This document shows positions 46,282-59,063 of a DNA stretch of 64,000 nt, piece after piece. The stretch is from Mercenaria mercenaria (Eukaryota > Mollusca > Bivalvia > Venerida > Veneridae). Each line of letters opens with the position of its first letter. The stretch's first letter is position 1. The notes under the pieces were generated by a model. That model was not told the origin of the DNA. It did no database searches and worked only from the letters and a program-made list of their open reading frames with translations. The position numbers were made by a program, and so were the translations under genes. Where the stretch lies: positions 73,376,001 to 73,440,000 of the forward strand of contig NC_069371.1 of the NCBI RefSeq assembly GCF_021730395.1, written 5' to 3'.

Positions 46282-48061
46282 CTTGCAAAATACTGGCAAA
46301 ACAAGTTTGAGAAATGTTGGCAATAAATGCACTGACCGATAGTTGAACATTAATTTTAACTTTACATGAAGATATAAGATAACGAATTTGGTTAAGGTTA
46401 AAAGTATGTCAGTCTTTTACATGTGAATGATAAAACTTTTAGCTCAAAATTAGTGATAGTTTATAGTTTCATAAATATAAAATAGAAAAAGAGTTTTTTA
46501 GGCTTCTGCTTAACCTGATAGGCAGCAAAATATAGTCTAACCTTATTAAGCTTTTATTTTGTTTTTTGATCATTTTGTTTTTAGGCAACGAGCTATGTGT
46601 GCGCAATTATAACGTTCTTTGTACTGGCAAGTAAGACACGTCGCAATCTGACTAACGTACTTGATCTTCTAAACGAAGATCTAAGAATGACCCATTCACA
46701 ATTGTCTTCTGTATATTTCAAATTTCCGGTATTGCTATTTTTATTTTCGCAAATCTATTTTCATTTGAGACAATCAGACGATTTGTTTCAACAAGCATTT
46801 GGCTGAACCATCTAAATAGCATCGAATATCAAAGGGTGAAAAAATGTGCAGTCATTCCGGGGCTCGAACCCGAAACCTTTCGCTTAAAGGGCGAGTGCCC
46901 TACCGACTGAGCTAACCTTCTGATACCTTACGTGACCAAGTCCGTACCATGACAAATGATTTCTCTCAAATCACAAGGGGTAGTCGCGATATGGTCGTCA
47001 TAAGAATTTTAAATAAATAAAAACCCAAGCTAAATATAGATTTTTAAACTTCTATACTTTCACATACAAAATGTTGTAAGTAAGGCTCTAATTGGCTAGC
47101 GAAATGGTAGTTAGAACGAGGTTATCAATAGCACGTATTCAGACCATAAGCGTAACGTATTTGGAGATGTATTTTAGTCAGACTGGACACGACGCCATCG
47201 ACATCACATTGTTAATTTTCTACGCTACAAGTTTTCGAGTAAATCCGAGAAATCTAGCCTTATCTTTTATCTTTTCAAAAGCAGACATACTGTATCAATC
47301 GAACCGATTATAAACCCCTAAAATTGACGAAACGAGGGTCAAATGATGTAATCAAACAACGAAACATAAAATTACGGATTGTGAACGTTACGTGGAAAAA
47401 ATACCGATTTCGTCCATTTTCGTCTAAAAGCTTCATAGCTGTGACAAAATGTTGTAATTTAGACTCTTTCTTAATTCTTTATAAAGACTAAGTACATCAA
47501 AATGATTACTTACTGGCTCATGGCAAGCTATTGTGATCAGGCTGTGTCCCTTGTCTGAGCGTGCATCTGTCCGTTCGTCATCAGCATTGTTTCTGAGCGA
47601 CATCTCTCCCAAATCAATAAATGAAACTTGACAAAAAAAAAACAAAAAAAAAAACTTTGCCTGGATGTTTCTTGGACGGTCCTCTACCAAAGCACTTCAA
47701 ACGGTAAATCTTGGTTATACATAGGGTCCGTCAGAGCTAGAAGTAGAAAATTTTTATAACGTTATTTCCTCTCTAAACTTCTGGTCCTATTTTGACATAA
47801 TTGCATACAAATGGTATCTACATAGACTGTTCAAGTTATTATGCATAGTTTAAAATAGATGGCTTCCAGTGTGTGTGTGGGGTTGGGGGGGGGGGGGGGG
47901 GGGGGGGGGGCTCGTGGTCATTATTCTCTGCGCTAATGAATGTATGTAATGGAAACTTCAAAAAATATTCTTGTATGAAACTGTTGGTCCGATTTTTTGT
48001 GTATAATTTTACGCATTTTTGTGTGATCCTCTACCAGGAGTATTTAATTTTTCCGATTCAT
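46282..48061. other. Unit A spacer upstream of C1q type 2 gene
   Basis: Apart from the tRNA-like sequence, this holds about 480 bp (47225-47703) with no counterpart in unit B, where TTAATTTTCTAC joins directly to GTAAATCTTGG, and a poly-G run at 47885-47910. Open frames here are not conserved between copies. Confidence 0.55.
46850..46921 (-). pseudogene. tRNA-Lys(UUU)-like sequence, degenerate (unit A)
   Basis: Reverse strand shows TTAGCTCAGTCGGTAGGGC (D arm / A box), an anticodon arm with TTT at the anticodon position, and GGTTTCGGGTTCGAGCCCCG (T arm / B box). The acceptor stem barely pairs and the base before the anticodon is C rather than T. Best read as a tRNA pseudogene or SINE head. 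A more decayed copy is at 56413-56484 in unit B. Confidence 0.6.
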
Positions 48062-48279
48062 TAAAACCACAGTCACACATACGGCGCGGATAGCTACGTC
48101 CAGCCGCGGATAGAAACGTAGTAATCCGTATCGATCCGTACCTGAGCCGTACCTTAAAGTAGTAACCCGTATCAATCCGTACTAGTCCGTACGACTCAGG
48201 TACGGATCGATACGGATTACTACGTTTCTATCCGTAGCTAAACGTAGCTATCTGCGCCGTATGTGTGACTGTGGTTTTA
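48062..48279. mobile_element. Palindromic MITE specific to unit A
   Basis: A 218-bp inverted repeat: TAAAACCACAGTCACACATA with CGGCGC, mirrored by GCGCCG and TATGTGTGACTGTGGTTTTA. The inner arms repeat TACGGATCGATACGGATTAC and its inverse. The matching place in unit B (near 57115-57130) has the flanks but no element, an empty site. Edges fit a TA target duplication. Confidence 0.85.
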
Positions 48280-48869
48280 CATGGCCACCTTTGAGCTTTG
48301 TTACGTTTCCTATAATGTGTTTAGAGGAATCTTTAAGAATCTTTTTTGTGTGAAATACCTCGTTTGATTTTAAAATAATTTCACATAAATCGTTCGTGTG
48401 TGACCTTCGACAAATATTGTTCAAATTATTCTCATTCGTCGAAAACATGGCGGCCAGAGGGCGTTGTCACTTTTCTTTATATGTATAAATTTAAAACTTA
48501 AACAATGTTATTGTCAGAAATAGCAGGCCCAGCATTAAAACAATTTGACACAATTGTTTCATGGGTGTTTTTACGAAAAGAGTACAAGTTATCCAGTTTC
48601 GTCAAAAAAAAAAAAAAAAAAAAAAACAAAAAAAACGGCCGTTGCGGTGTGTGGAAACCTTTCCCTTTATGTATCTAGTGGATAAATCTTCTTGTTTAAA
48701 ATGTAGTGGAATAATCAGCTTGTTTGATATTGTCATATCCCATATATCACATCATTTCCCCAACTTCTTTCTCTAACCCTCTAACCCTAACACACACACT
48801 TTACATTACCTGCACATACCTATTAAAAAGATACTTTTAAACTATTTCGGGTACCATAAATAATTTCAA

Positions 48870-49545
48870 AAGCTCAAAATCCGCACTGTTTCCGAATATT
48901 TTTATGGATATTTTGTAGTAATTTCTTCAAAGTAGGTCATGATTGGACTCGTAGGGCTGTCCTAGCATAATTGCAAGCACACTATCTGGGTCCCTAAAAT
49001 CGTCTCAAAACTCAAATTCCGCACAGGATCTGACTTGTGCAGAAATGACGATTTTAAAAAATACTGTTCTGAGCCGTTTCGAAAGATGTTTTTCAAAGTA
49101 GGTCACCGCCTGGGCTTCTAGGACTGTCATAACATGAATTGCAAGTAAAACCGGGCCCCAGAAATCATACAAAACTCCATCTTCGCACAGGTCCCACCAG
49201 CGAAGAAATGACGGTTTGAAGGATACCGTTCAATGCTGTTTCGGTAGTTACTTTTCAAATTAGTCACTGCTTGGAATTATAAGACTGCCATAGCATGAAT
49301 TGCAAGCAAAATATCTGGGTGCCCTAAAATCATTAAAACTCAAAATTTGTACAGGATCCGACTTGTTCAGAAATGACAAATTTTAAGGGTACCGTTCCGT
49401 TATTTCTTTTTTAAAGGAGGTCACTGCTTCGGCTTCTAGAACTGTCCTAGCATGAACTGCAAGCAAAATATCCAGGCCCGCAAACTCACCCTTAAACTCG
49501 AATTCCGCAAAGGTTTCGACATGAAATGATGATTTTCAAGGGTAC
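48870..49545. repeat. About 165-bp tandem repeat at the A/B junction
   Basis: Four or so diverged units share, in order, CAAAGTAGGTCA, GGGCTGTCCTAGCAT, AATTGCAAGC, CAAAACTCAAATTCCGCA, CAGGATCTGACTTG and AGAAATGACGATTTTAA. The same array sits at the B/C junction (57690-58352). It is absent before unit A. Confidence 0.8.
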
Positions 49546-50393
49546 CTTTAAGTTAAGTGGTATTGAAGTACATTGAAAAGATGCGTACAATTCGTCTGGG
49601 AACAATGACGTTTTGTTCACATGACGAAATAATTCCACCCAATGCTGGCGTAATATTTGTGAAGGCTCAAATATATATCAGTGTTTGGTTTAAAAAGTCA
49701 TGATTATACAAAACGCCTGTATTTATTACGCATTTATCGAAAGGAATCGGTCAATTCGAGGGTTTCTGATAAAGAATATGTTGATCTCATGGAACTTTTT
49801 GGTCAACGTCAATTACCACATTTCATATATTGCAAATACAAAAAATACTGTCTATGCAATATTTTTTTCTACCGCTTTACAACATAAAGGATTGAGGCAC
49901 ATGTTTTACAAAAAACTTTTGTTTTACTAAAATCACCTAAAGTTTGGTTTCTTTGGAAATAAAAAAAACTTTCATATAAGAAACAATATATTAAAACATG
50001 CACATGTCAGGAGATTTTCTGATGAGATGATTATTATCTTGTGCATATATTTACAAGAACATTTTACTCTTCAATTATAAAAGGTAATCAAACTCGCATG
50101 AATCATTATTCTCCAATCACATTTTACCATGGTGGAATATCCCGCATATCTCCTAGTTCACTAATTTGAATTTGGTGCAGGATAACCTAAACTTTGACAT
50201 GGTTCTGTAATTTACTAAATGAGTGTTTGAAAACATGTCAGACACAACGCACGTGAAGTACGCTATCTTCCTTCGCTTTATAGATATGTAGCTATTTGTT
50301 TCCTCATTAACCAAGGAATCACAGCACCGTTATTGTGTGAATCTCGACCATTGAGACTATAATCTTTCAAAAACTGAAAAATGAATAACATTG

Positions 50394-51594
50394 TTAAATT
50401 TGAAAACCGGAAAATGTAGACCAGTTGGAACCATGCACATTTTCGCCATTTGTTCTCATATTTCTAACCCAAACTTCATCAGAGGCGTTCAGCTGTAAAA
50501 CAACCCCACTCGTTCCCTGATCGTGAAATTTGCCTTGCGAATATAGTCTCACCATAGATTCTCCATTTTTAACAATTTCGGTTTCCACATACTGTCCAGA
50601 AAAACTCAGTATGGTTGCGGCAAAATAATAGACGCCGTCCTTTGGCGCGGTGAACACCCCAGTAGTTCCTGAATAGGCTTGTCCGATGTTGGTAACGATA
50701 TTGTCAAAGATGATTGGCTGATTGTGTCCAAGTTTTGTAAGATGAGCGGACAATCCGGCTGTGAAGGCTGGGCGTATGCTATCTGTTTGAGAAAAAACGG
50801 AAACATCACTTAGACTTTTCTATCGATACTTATTCCATTAAATGTGAATATTTTTTTTTTTTATATAGAAATGGTTTTACAATGAAAAATTCGACCGTGT
50901 GGCCATGTTTAATATTTCCGCATGTGAAAAATGTCTAGATTGTTTTTCAAAGATGTATTATCTAAAAAAATCATGAAACAAATGACGATTGAGTAAAGTT
51001 GTTCCTCTCCAAATATAGTTAAATGTATCATCAGCTGTATTGTATACTTTGTTAAAAAGAAAGGATATAGATGGCGAATAGATCATTATAAATGTATTAT
51101 TAATTTAAAAAACAGAAATATGTAATTATTTGCATGTCGTAGACCTAGTGCACTGAAATATGCAGAACTTCTTGTCAGTAGAGATACTCGGTTTTAGTAG
51201 ATGTAACAGACGCAGATGTACGCATTATAACAGTATTATTGAAAGTGATACATTTACGAGTACAAATACAGGGAAAACTTTCAAAATGTTTTCGATGGAA
51301 ACTGCACGTCTAGTGATGTTATTTATTTAATTACATGTAAAAGGAGTAAAGTACAATATGTCGGTCAAACGCATCAACTTGTGTCGAAACGTATGATCAG
51401 TCATAAATTTGATATCAGCAGTATATGTGACCCAAGTTTTTCATCAAATGTTGCATGTTTGATACAGATACATAGGCTTTCTGTATATTCTTTACACTAT
51501 AAAATGAATAAATTAGCACATATAGAGTAGTATTTACTTACAACTTTGTACACTTTTTGAAAATGTTGCATTATCTTTTATTAATTTATTGTCA

Positions 51595-51656
<62 letters not shown>

Positions 51657-52669
51657 AAGCAAGGATGAATAACAAAGTTTGGCTTAATCAAGGCATTATG
51701 ATTTCTTTTCTTTCACTGTAGAATCTCTGTTACCTTTAAAACTTTTGTATTTGAATCCTCAATAATTAACTGTAATATTCACTTCTTTGAATGCTATTTC
51801 CTGGCCGAGTCTCTGTGCTATCATTTTATGCAGTTAATTAATGACGAGTGAATGTGTATTATCTAAATGATAACGTCTACAACTATTTACATTGAAGAAT
51901 TGTGTAATAATGTATAGTATTTGAATACACATAGACGTATTATTTCATGATGCACTTTTATGAGCCATTTGTGGCGTATGACCGTTGACGTCAATTCCGT
52001 ATTTCATATATCATTGTGTATTTCATATACTTGTCAAATGTAGAAGCTTATTAAAGCGAAATCTGTTTTTACAAAACTGTGTTGGTTTATGAATTTAAAA
52101 TATCATATCGGTTTTAGTTCGGAATTTATCCAAAGGCGCAAGGCCCTTTCTTGTCTTGCTGTATGTAATATTTCATATGCATTAATATATTGATCTTTTG
52201 TATTAGATAATGTAAAACGATTACATTCCAATATGTTTTAGATTTATATTGTTACCAGTCTTTTTAAAATCTTATTTGAACAGTGTTTAAATGAAATTAA
52301 ATATTGGTGCACGATTTACATTCAAAATTGTATGTATCTGTTTGTTTATGATCCATTTTTTGTCACTAAGTTTGTCTTGTCTTTATGTCATTTATTTCTT
52401 TTTGTACTCTCAACAGACTTACCTTTCTTCTTTAAAGAATTTTCGTGCTCTGCTTTAAGACGACTGAATTCTTCCACTGTCTTCGTTACACTAGTCTTTG
52501 CGTCGTTCATTTCGTTCTTCATATTTTCAACAGCAAATTCCATTCTCACCATTTTCTCTAACATTTGTTCCTCATAGTGAAATTTCGAGCAAACACATTG
52601 TGGTTCATTTGCATTTACTTCCAATGATGTAACAACAGCGATTACAAGCAATATAATTACAGTGTTCAT
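50394..52669 (-). CDS. Secreted C1q-domain protein, type 1 gene B (intact)
   Basis: Exon 1 52669-52423 (247 nt) and exon 2 50782-50394 (389 nt), exactly the lengths and splice phase of gene A, giving 211 aa. Signal peptide MNTVIILLVIAVVTSLEVNA, then CVCSKFHYEEQMLEKMVRME opening the coiled coil, then the C1q head ending STFSGFQI. It differs from gene A at scattered residues (for example CVCS for CTCS, LKKKGKS preceded by ENS for ENT, and AGLS for ARLS). The start at ATG 52669 is preferred over an upstream in-frame ATG because it begins the hydrophobic signal and is shared by all copies. Same inferred role as gene A. Confidence 0.93.
51597..51655. repeat. (CT)n(TA)n microsatellite, unit B
   Basis: About 23 CT units and 6 or so TA units in the intron of C1q type 1 gene B, orthologous in position to 41886-41970. 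Confidence 0.95.
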
Positions 52670-54089
52670 TTTAATTTTTCCGTTCTTTCTTCGAGACTTC
52701 CAAAATATGTTCTGATGATAATTCAGTTGTGGCATGGATAGTCGTCACGATATATACGAAAATAATTCTATCTATAAATTTATTTTCAGAGTTGTTTCAT
52801 AAACAAAATGTTCAAATAATCATGTTGTTTTGATTAAAACAGACACGATTCTTGGTACATGTCCAAATTAATTAACACTATGGTGTTTTGAAAGGCATCC
52901 ACATCACATTAAGCGAATCAGTTACAGCAGCAATGGATGTGCTGTTTTTTTCATGGTAAATTATTGTTATATCTTGGATAAAGTATAGAACTCGTCCTAT
53001 TTTTCTTACTTATGTAGCTGTCGCAGCATAAATAAGAAGAGTTTGCAGAAAAAGTTACTGTTATATTAACATAGATTCAGTTGAAAATTTCAAATTTCCG
53101 AGTATTCCAGAAATTCAAACACGAAATTTGTAATCTGGGACATCCGTTGTCTAATATGTAAGAACAGTGGAATGTTTGGTATTATTAAGCAATTCTAAGA
53201 TGGCCCTACTTACACATAATCATTCCTTATTAATTGCCAATTATGTAAATGTTTCATTAAATCCATTTTTCAAGTGCATCAAAATTATTGGACTTAAATT
53301 AACAAGGCTTTTACAGCTAGTAAATTAGCAAATTTTATGTTGTCGTAAAATTCTGGGCTCAAGTGGCATATGCAGGTTTCCGATAACTGAATGAAATATA
53401 ACTTGCACATTTTGCACATATTAGTAATGACTTACTGCTATATGTACACATAAGTATAGTATGAAATTGAAACTCTGCTTACTTCGTATGAAAAAAGAAA
53501 CTGCTACTAAATAAAAGAAAGTTTTAAAAAACTATTTGTCAATAATTAAAAGATGAGAAACATAATATAAAAACATGATATCCATTATCCAAGATCATCG
53601 ACATTGAAAAAGATTACTCACACTTAGACTGAAAATCATGATGACATACTTGTATCACCACTTTTTATGTTCGGTTCAAATTGCGATTCCAAAAAGGAAA
53701 TGGAACCTGTAATGTCATAAATCGCAATAACCATTTGACTAATATAGACACGGTTTTGGGGGGCAGTGTCCCCAGATTTAACAAAGCGTCTTCCAATTTT
53801 CTTGTTCTCTTTAGAATCAAGCAAACAGATTTATCTCTAAGAATATTAGTTATCGCCCACAATGTTCCTCGCAAATTTTCTACGCATTATAAACCAATCT
53901 ATGCACACCGGTACATATTGCATACAAAGGACGAATTTTTTGTTTTAGATTCCAGTATTTATCCTATTGTTCTTTTTTCTTTCCATGTTTACATTCAGGC
54001 TAATTGGAAGAACACGAAGCACACGTGTTGGAATGTTTCTAGCTACAGCACGATACCAGTATGTTTTTGTAGAGGGACCCGTCTATCTA

Positions 54090-54301
54090 TTAACCATTTC
54101 CATGCTAAATTTCTATAATGAACTTGTCCATCTTTCAATTTGGACAGCAGCATTAACTGTTGAATAGGGTACATACAAAAAAGGTACTGACTGAATGGCG
54201 AACAGTGTAGATCATGATCAGACTGCATGGTTGTGCAGGCTGATCGTGATCTAAACTGGTCGCAAGGCAGGATTAAGCGTGTCTAGCATGGTAAGGGTTA
54301 A
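54090..54301 (-). mobile_element. TTAA-type MITE, copy 6 (unit B)
   Basis: Same place and orientation as 44384-44595; ends TTAACCATTTCCATGCTAAA and AGCATGGTAAGGGTTAA. Confidence 0.85.
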
Positions 54302-54771
54302 GACAACGCTTGAACGTAAACGATTGACTGACATCTATACTTAAAACAAATGTACTGATATAGCAATAAGTCGGCAATTCATTACAAAAATGTGCAAATT
54401 TTCGCGGTTAGAATGTATTCTGTATGAAATAAGACCGGTTTCAAGATTTTACTCCAATTTTACTTTGAAGGTCGAAACCGAAAGTAGTGATTTAATGTTC
54501 GGGCAAGAGAGAGCAAATATGCGTCATTTTTAGGGTAGCATACTATGAAAAGTAGGTGCAGGAAAAAGTGACGATCTGTCTATTGTCACGGCCATTGTGC
54601 CTATTTTTATATCTATCTAATAAAACGGCAATAATACCCATTTGTTGCGTGCATCTTTTGTCACGGCATTAGTGTCTGTCTCTTCACGGATACAAGCGCA
54701 AAAATGATAAGCATAAGAAAATCATTCAACTCTGTTTAATATCTGAAAGATTATTTATATTCTGTATTCAT

Positions 54772-55844
54772 TTACAGATAATAACTGTCAGATATTTGAA
54801 AACCTGAGAATGTGGACCAGGTATTTCCGTACACCATTGTACCCACTGAAAGGGTATGACGGACCCAGACTTCGTCTCCAGCACTAAGCTGTAGGACCAC
54901 ACTGTTGGTGCCTTGCTCGTGTGCGGTATCATATGAATACATCATCACCATTCTTGCTCCATTCTTGACTATCTCAGACTCGAGTGCCTTACCGGAGTGG
55001 CTATTAATACTCGCAAAGAAATAGAAAGTGGCATTGGTTGGTGCAGTAAATACGCCAGTGTTTGGAGAGGAGTGCTGTCCAACGTTCGTCACGATTGCGT
55101 CAAAAACTATTGGTTGGTTGTTGCCAAGGTTCGTCATGTGTTTTGATAGTTTGGCGGTGAAAGCTACTCTTTGGTTTTCTGTGTGTTCATTCAGTGGATC
55201 AAGCAGTACTGAAAAATAAAAGAAATGCATTTCACAAGGTTCGAATTGATTTTTTAAAAGTTAGATCACTCACTAAGCGTCGAAATTGCAAAGCGTTTTC
55301 ATAAATGTATGCAAGATAAAACAAACCTTTGTGAATTTAATACTTAAATCTCAATCAAATTAATGCTACGATGTGATGAACAAAGCCGGTTGAATGTATG
55401 TTTTACTCGGTTTAAAGTCATTTCTTCTTTATTATATTTCTTAATAATTGTACTAATACTAATCTGGAATCCTAAATTAACTGAAAACTTTTGAACATAA
55501 AAGGAGCTGACTTGTTTTAACAGAACAATTTTCAGCAATGAAGCTAAGAAACATTAATTTCATACTCACGCCTTTTGTCGTGGAGACATTTTTGCAATTT
55601 TTAGAGTGTTAGCATTATGCTTTGTGTGGTGTTCTATTTTCCCTTTGAGATGATGAATTTCCTTCTTTAGTTCTTTGTTGTCATTTTCTACGCGCAACAC
55701 CGTTTCTTTCAACTGAAAAATCTCATTGCGTTGCTCAGCTAAGATGGCTAATATTTTCTGTGTATCTGGATCATCTGAGAAGCTTGATACAGGAACCACA
55801 ACTAAACTGACAAGTAAACATGCGATGCCGTAAATTAATTCCAT
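54772..55844 (-). CDS. Secreted C1q-domain protein, type 2 gene B, phase break at the exon 1 donor
   Basis: Exon 1 55844-55570, exon 2 55208-54772. The signal peptide is clean (MELIYGIACLLVSLVVVPVS S), followed by SFSDDPDTQ and a coiled coil (IFQLKETVLRVENDNKELKK). Exon 2 encodes the whole C1q head ending STFSGFQISDSYYL. Compared with copy A, the end of exon 1 lacks two bases (CGACAAAAGGC against CGACACAAAAGAC), so exon 1 ends in phase 2 while exon 2 needs phase 1. Splicing at the GTGAGT donor would put a stop codon soon after the junction. Exon 1 also has nine extra in-frame bases (KIA region). A different donor could rescue it, but I see none. Confidence 0.8.
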
Positions 55845-56412
55845 TTTGCAAAATACTGGCAAAACAAGTTTGAGAAATGTTGGCAAAAAATGCACTGACC
55901 GATAGTTGAACATTAACTTTAACTTTACATGAAGATATAAGATAACGAATTTGGTTAAGGTTAAAAGTATGTCAGTCTCTTACATGTGAATGATGAAACT
56001 TTTAGCTAAAAATAAGTGATAGTTTATAGTATCAAAAATACAAAATGAAAAAAAAAGTTTCTTAGACTTCTGCTTAACTTGATAGAAGCAAATATAGTCT
56101 AACTTCATTAAGATTTTGTTTTTTGATCATTTTGTTTTTAGGCAACGAGTTATGTGTGAGCAATTATTACGTTCTTTGTACTGGCAAGTAAGACACGACA
56201 CAATCTGACTAAAGTACTTGGTCTTCTTAACGAAGATCTAAGAATGACCCATCCATTCACAATCGTCTTCTGTATATTTCAAATTTCCGGTATTGCTATT
56301 TCTATTTTCGCAAATCTGTCTCTATTTGAGCCAATCAGACGATTTTGTTTCAACAAGCATTTGGCTGAATCATCTAAATAGCATCGAATATCAAAGGGTG
56401 TGAAAAATATGG

Positions 56413-56484
56413 AGTCATTCCGGGGCTCGAGCTCGAGACCTCTCGCTTAAAAGATGAGTGCCCTACCGACTGAACTAACCTTCT
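56413..56484 (-). pseudogene. tRNA-like sequence, more degenerate copy (unit B)
   Basis: Counterpart of 46850-46921 with a changed D arm (TTAGTTCAGTCGGTAGGGC) and altered T loop; the anticodon position still reads TTT. Confidence 0.55.
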
Positions 56485-57689
56485 GAAACCTTACGTGATC
56501 AAGTCCGTACCATAACAAATGATTTCTCTCAAACCACGAGGGCGTAGTCGCGGTATGGTCGTCATAAGAAATGTAAATATGAAACAAAGATAAATATAGA
56601 CTCTTAAACTTCTATACTTTCACATACAAAATGTTGTAAGTAAGACTCTGATTGGCTAGCGGAATGGTAGTCTGAACGAGGCTATCAATAGCATGTCTTC
56701 AGATCCTAAGCGTAGAGTATTTGGAGATGTATTTTAGTCAGACTGGACACGACGCCGTCGACATCACATTGTTAATTTTCTACAGTAAATCTTGGTTATA
56801 CAAAGGGTCAGCCAGAGCTAGAAGTAGAAAAATTTTATAACGTTATTTCCTCTCTAAACTTCTGGTCCTATTTTGACATAATTGCATACAAATGGTATCT
56901 ACATAGACTGTTCAAGTTATTCCGCATATTTTAAAAAATGGCTGCCAGGAGGTGGGGATGAGGGGGTGAGGGGGTGGACATTTTTTCTCTGCTGTATATA
57001 GTGGAAACTTCAAACAATATTCTTGTGTGAAACTGCTGGTCCGATTTATTTTTTGTATTATTTTACGCATTTTTTTTGTGTGATCCTCTACCAGGAGTAT
57101 TTAAATTATTCCAATTCATTTAAGAACATGGCCACCTAAGGGCATTGTTACGTTTCCTATAATGTGTTTAGAGGAATCTTTAAGAATCTTTTTTTGTGTG
57201 AAATATCTTGTTCGATTTTAAAATAATTTCACATAAATCTTTCGTGTGTGACCTTCGACAGTTATTGTTCAAATTATTCTGATTCGTTGAAAACATGGCG
57301 ACCACTTTTCTTTATATGTATATATTTAAAACTTAAACAATATTCTTGTCAGAAATAGCAGGCCCATCATTAAAACAATTTTACACAATTGTTTCATGGG
57401 TGTTTTTTTTTTACGAAAATAGTACAAGTTATCCTGTTTCGTCAAAAAAAAAAAAAAAATAACGACCGTTGAGGTGTGTGGACACCTTTCCCTTTATGTA
57501 TCTAGTGGAAAAATCTTCTTGTTTGAAATGTAGTGGAAAAATCGGCTTGTTTGATATTGTCATATCACATATATCTCATCATTTCACCAACTTCTTTCTC
57601 TTACCTTCTAACCCCAACACACACACTTTACATTGCCTGCACATACCTATAAAAATATACTTTTAAACTATTTCGGGTATCATAAATAA

Positions 57690-58352
57690 TTGCAAAAGCT
57701 CAAAATCCGCAATGTTTCCGACTATTTTTATGGATATTTTGTAGTATATTGTTCAAAGTAGGTCATAATTGGGCTGCTAGGGCTGTCCTAGCATAATTGC
57801 AAGCGAACTATCTGTGTCCCTAAAATCGTCTCAAAACTCAAATTCCGCACAGGATCTGATTTGTGCAGAAATGACGATTTTAAAAAATACTGCTCTGAGT
57901 CGTTTCGAAAGATGTTTTTTCAAAGTAGGTCACCGCCTGGGCTTCTAGGACTGTCATAACATGAATTGCAAGTAAAACCGGGCCTCCGAAATCATACAAA
58001 ACTCCAACTTCGCACAGGTCCCACCAGCGAAGAAATGTCGGTTTTAAGAGTACCGTTCAATGTTGTTTCGGTAGTTACTTTTCAAATTAGTCACTGCTTG
58101 GAATTATAGGAATTGCAAGCAAAATATCTGGATGCCCCAAAATCATCAAAGCTCAAAATTTGTACAAGATCCGACCTGTTCAGGAATGACAAATTTTAAG
58201 GGTACCGTTCCGGTAGTTATTTTTCAAAGGAGGTCACTGCTTCGGCTTCTAGAACTGTCCTAGCATGAACTGTAAGCAGGCCCGCAAACCCACCCTAAAA
58301 CTCGAATTCCGCAAAGGTTTCGACATGAAATGATGATTTTCAAGGGTACCGT
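57690..58352. repeat. About 165-bp tandem repeat at the B/C junction
   Basis: Diverged units matching 48870-49545, with small deletions. Confidence 0.8.
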
Positions 58353-59020
58353 TAAGATATGTGGTATCGAAGTACTTTGAAAAGATTCGTACAATTCATC
58401 TGGGAACAAGGACGTTTTGTTCATATGACGAAATAATTACACCCTGTGCTGGCGTAATATTAATGAAGGCTCAAATATATATCAGTCTGTGGTTTAAAAA
58501 GTCATGATTATACAAAACGCCTGTGTTTATTATGCATTTATCGAAAGGAATCGGTCAACTCCAGGGGGACTGATAAGGAATATGATGATATCATGGAACT
58601 TTTTGGTTAACGTCACAGTCCATATATTGAAAATACAACAAATACTGTCTAGGCAAGATTTTTTTCTACTGCTTTACAATATAAAGGACTGATGCACATG
58701 TTTTACAAAGAACGTTTGTCTTAGTAAAATCACATAAAGTTTAGTTTCATTTGAAATAAAATAAACTTTCGTGAAAGAAACAATATATTAAAACATGCAT
58801 ATGTCAGGAGTTTTTCTGATAATAAGATTGATGTTACAAGAACATTTTACTCTCTTCAAGTTTATAAAGGTAATCAAACTAGCATGAATCATTATTCTCA
58901 AATCACATTTACCATAGTGGAATATCCCGCATATTTCCTAGTTCGCAAATTTGAAATTTGGTGTAGGCTTATCTAAAATCTAACATGATTCTGTAAAAAA
59001 CATGCCAGGGACAACGCACG

Positions 59021-59021
<1 letters not shown>

Positions 59022-59063
<42 letters not shown>

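Larger units (their letters stand above)
39796..49555. repeat. Segmental duplication unit A (about 9.8 kb)
   Basis: Starts at GTGGTATCGAAGTAAATTGA and runs to the equivalent word opening unit B. It contains C1q type 1 gene A, type 2 gene A, a TTAA-type MITE, a tRNA-like sequence, a copy-specific MITE (48062-48279) and a 165-bp-class tandem repeat at its right end. Order and spacing of all shared parts match unit B. Confidence 0.85.
49556..58356. repeat. Segmental duplication unit B (about 8.8 kb)
   Basis: Opens with GTGGTATTGAAGTACATTGA. Same content and order as unit A but lacking the 218-bp MITE, the about 480-bp block near 47225-47703 and the poly-G expansion. Confidence 0.85.

Noticed and set aside
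46850-46921. Functional tRNA-Lys gene
   Set aside because: The acceptor stem does not pair and the anticodon loop is atypical.
48062-48279. CRISPR-like or operator-like spaced repeats around TACGGATCGATACGG
   Set aside because: The repeats are the two arms of one palindromic MITE with matching termini and an empty site in unit B.
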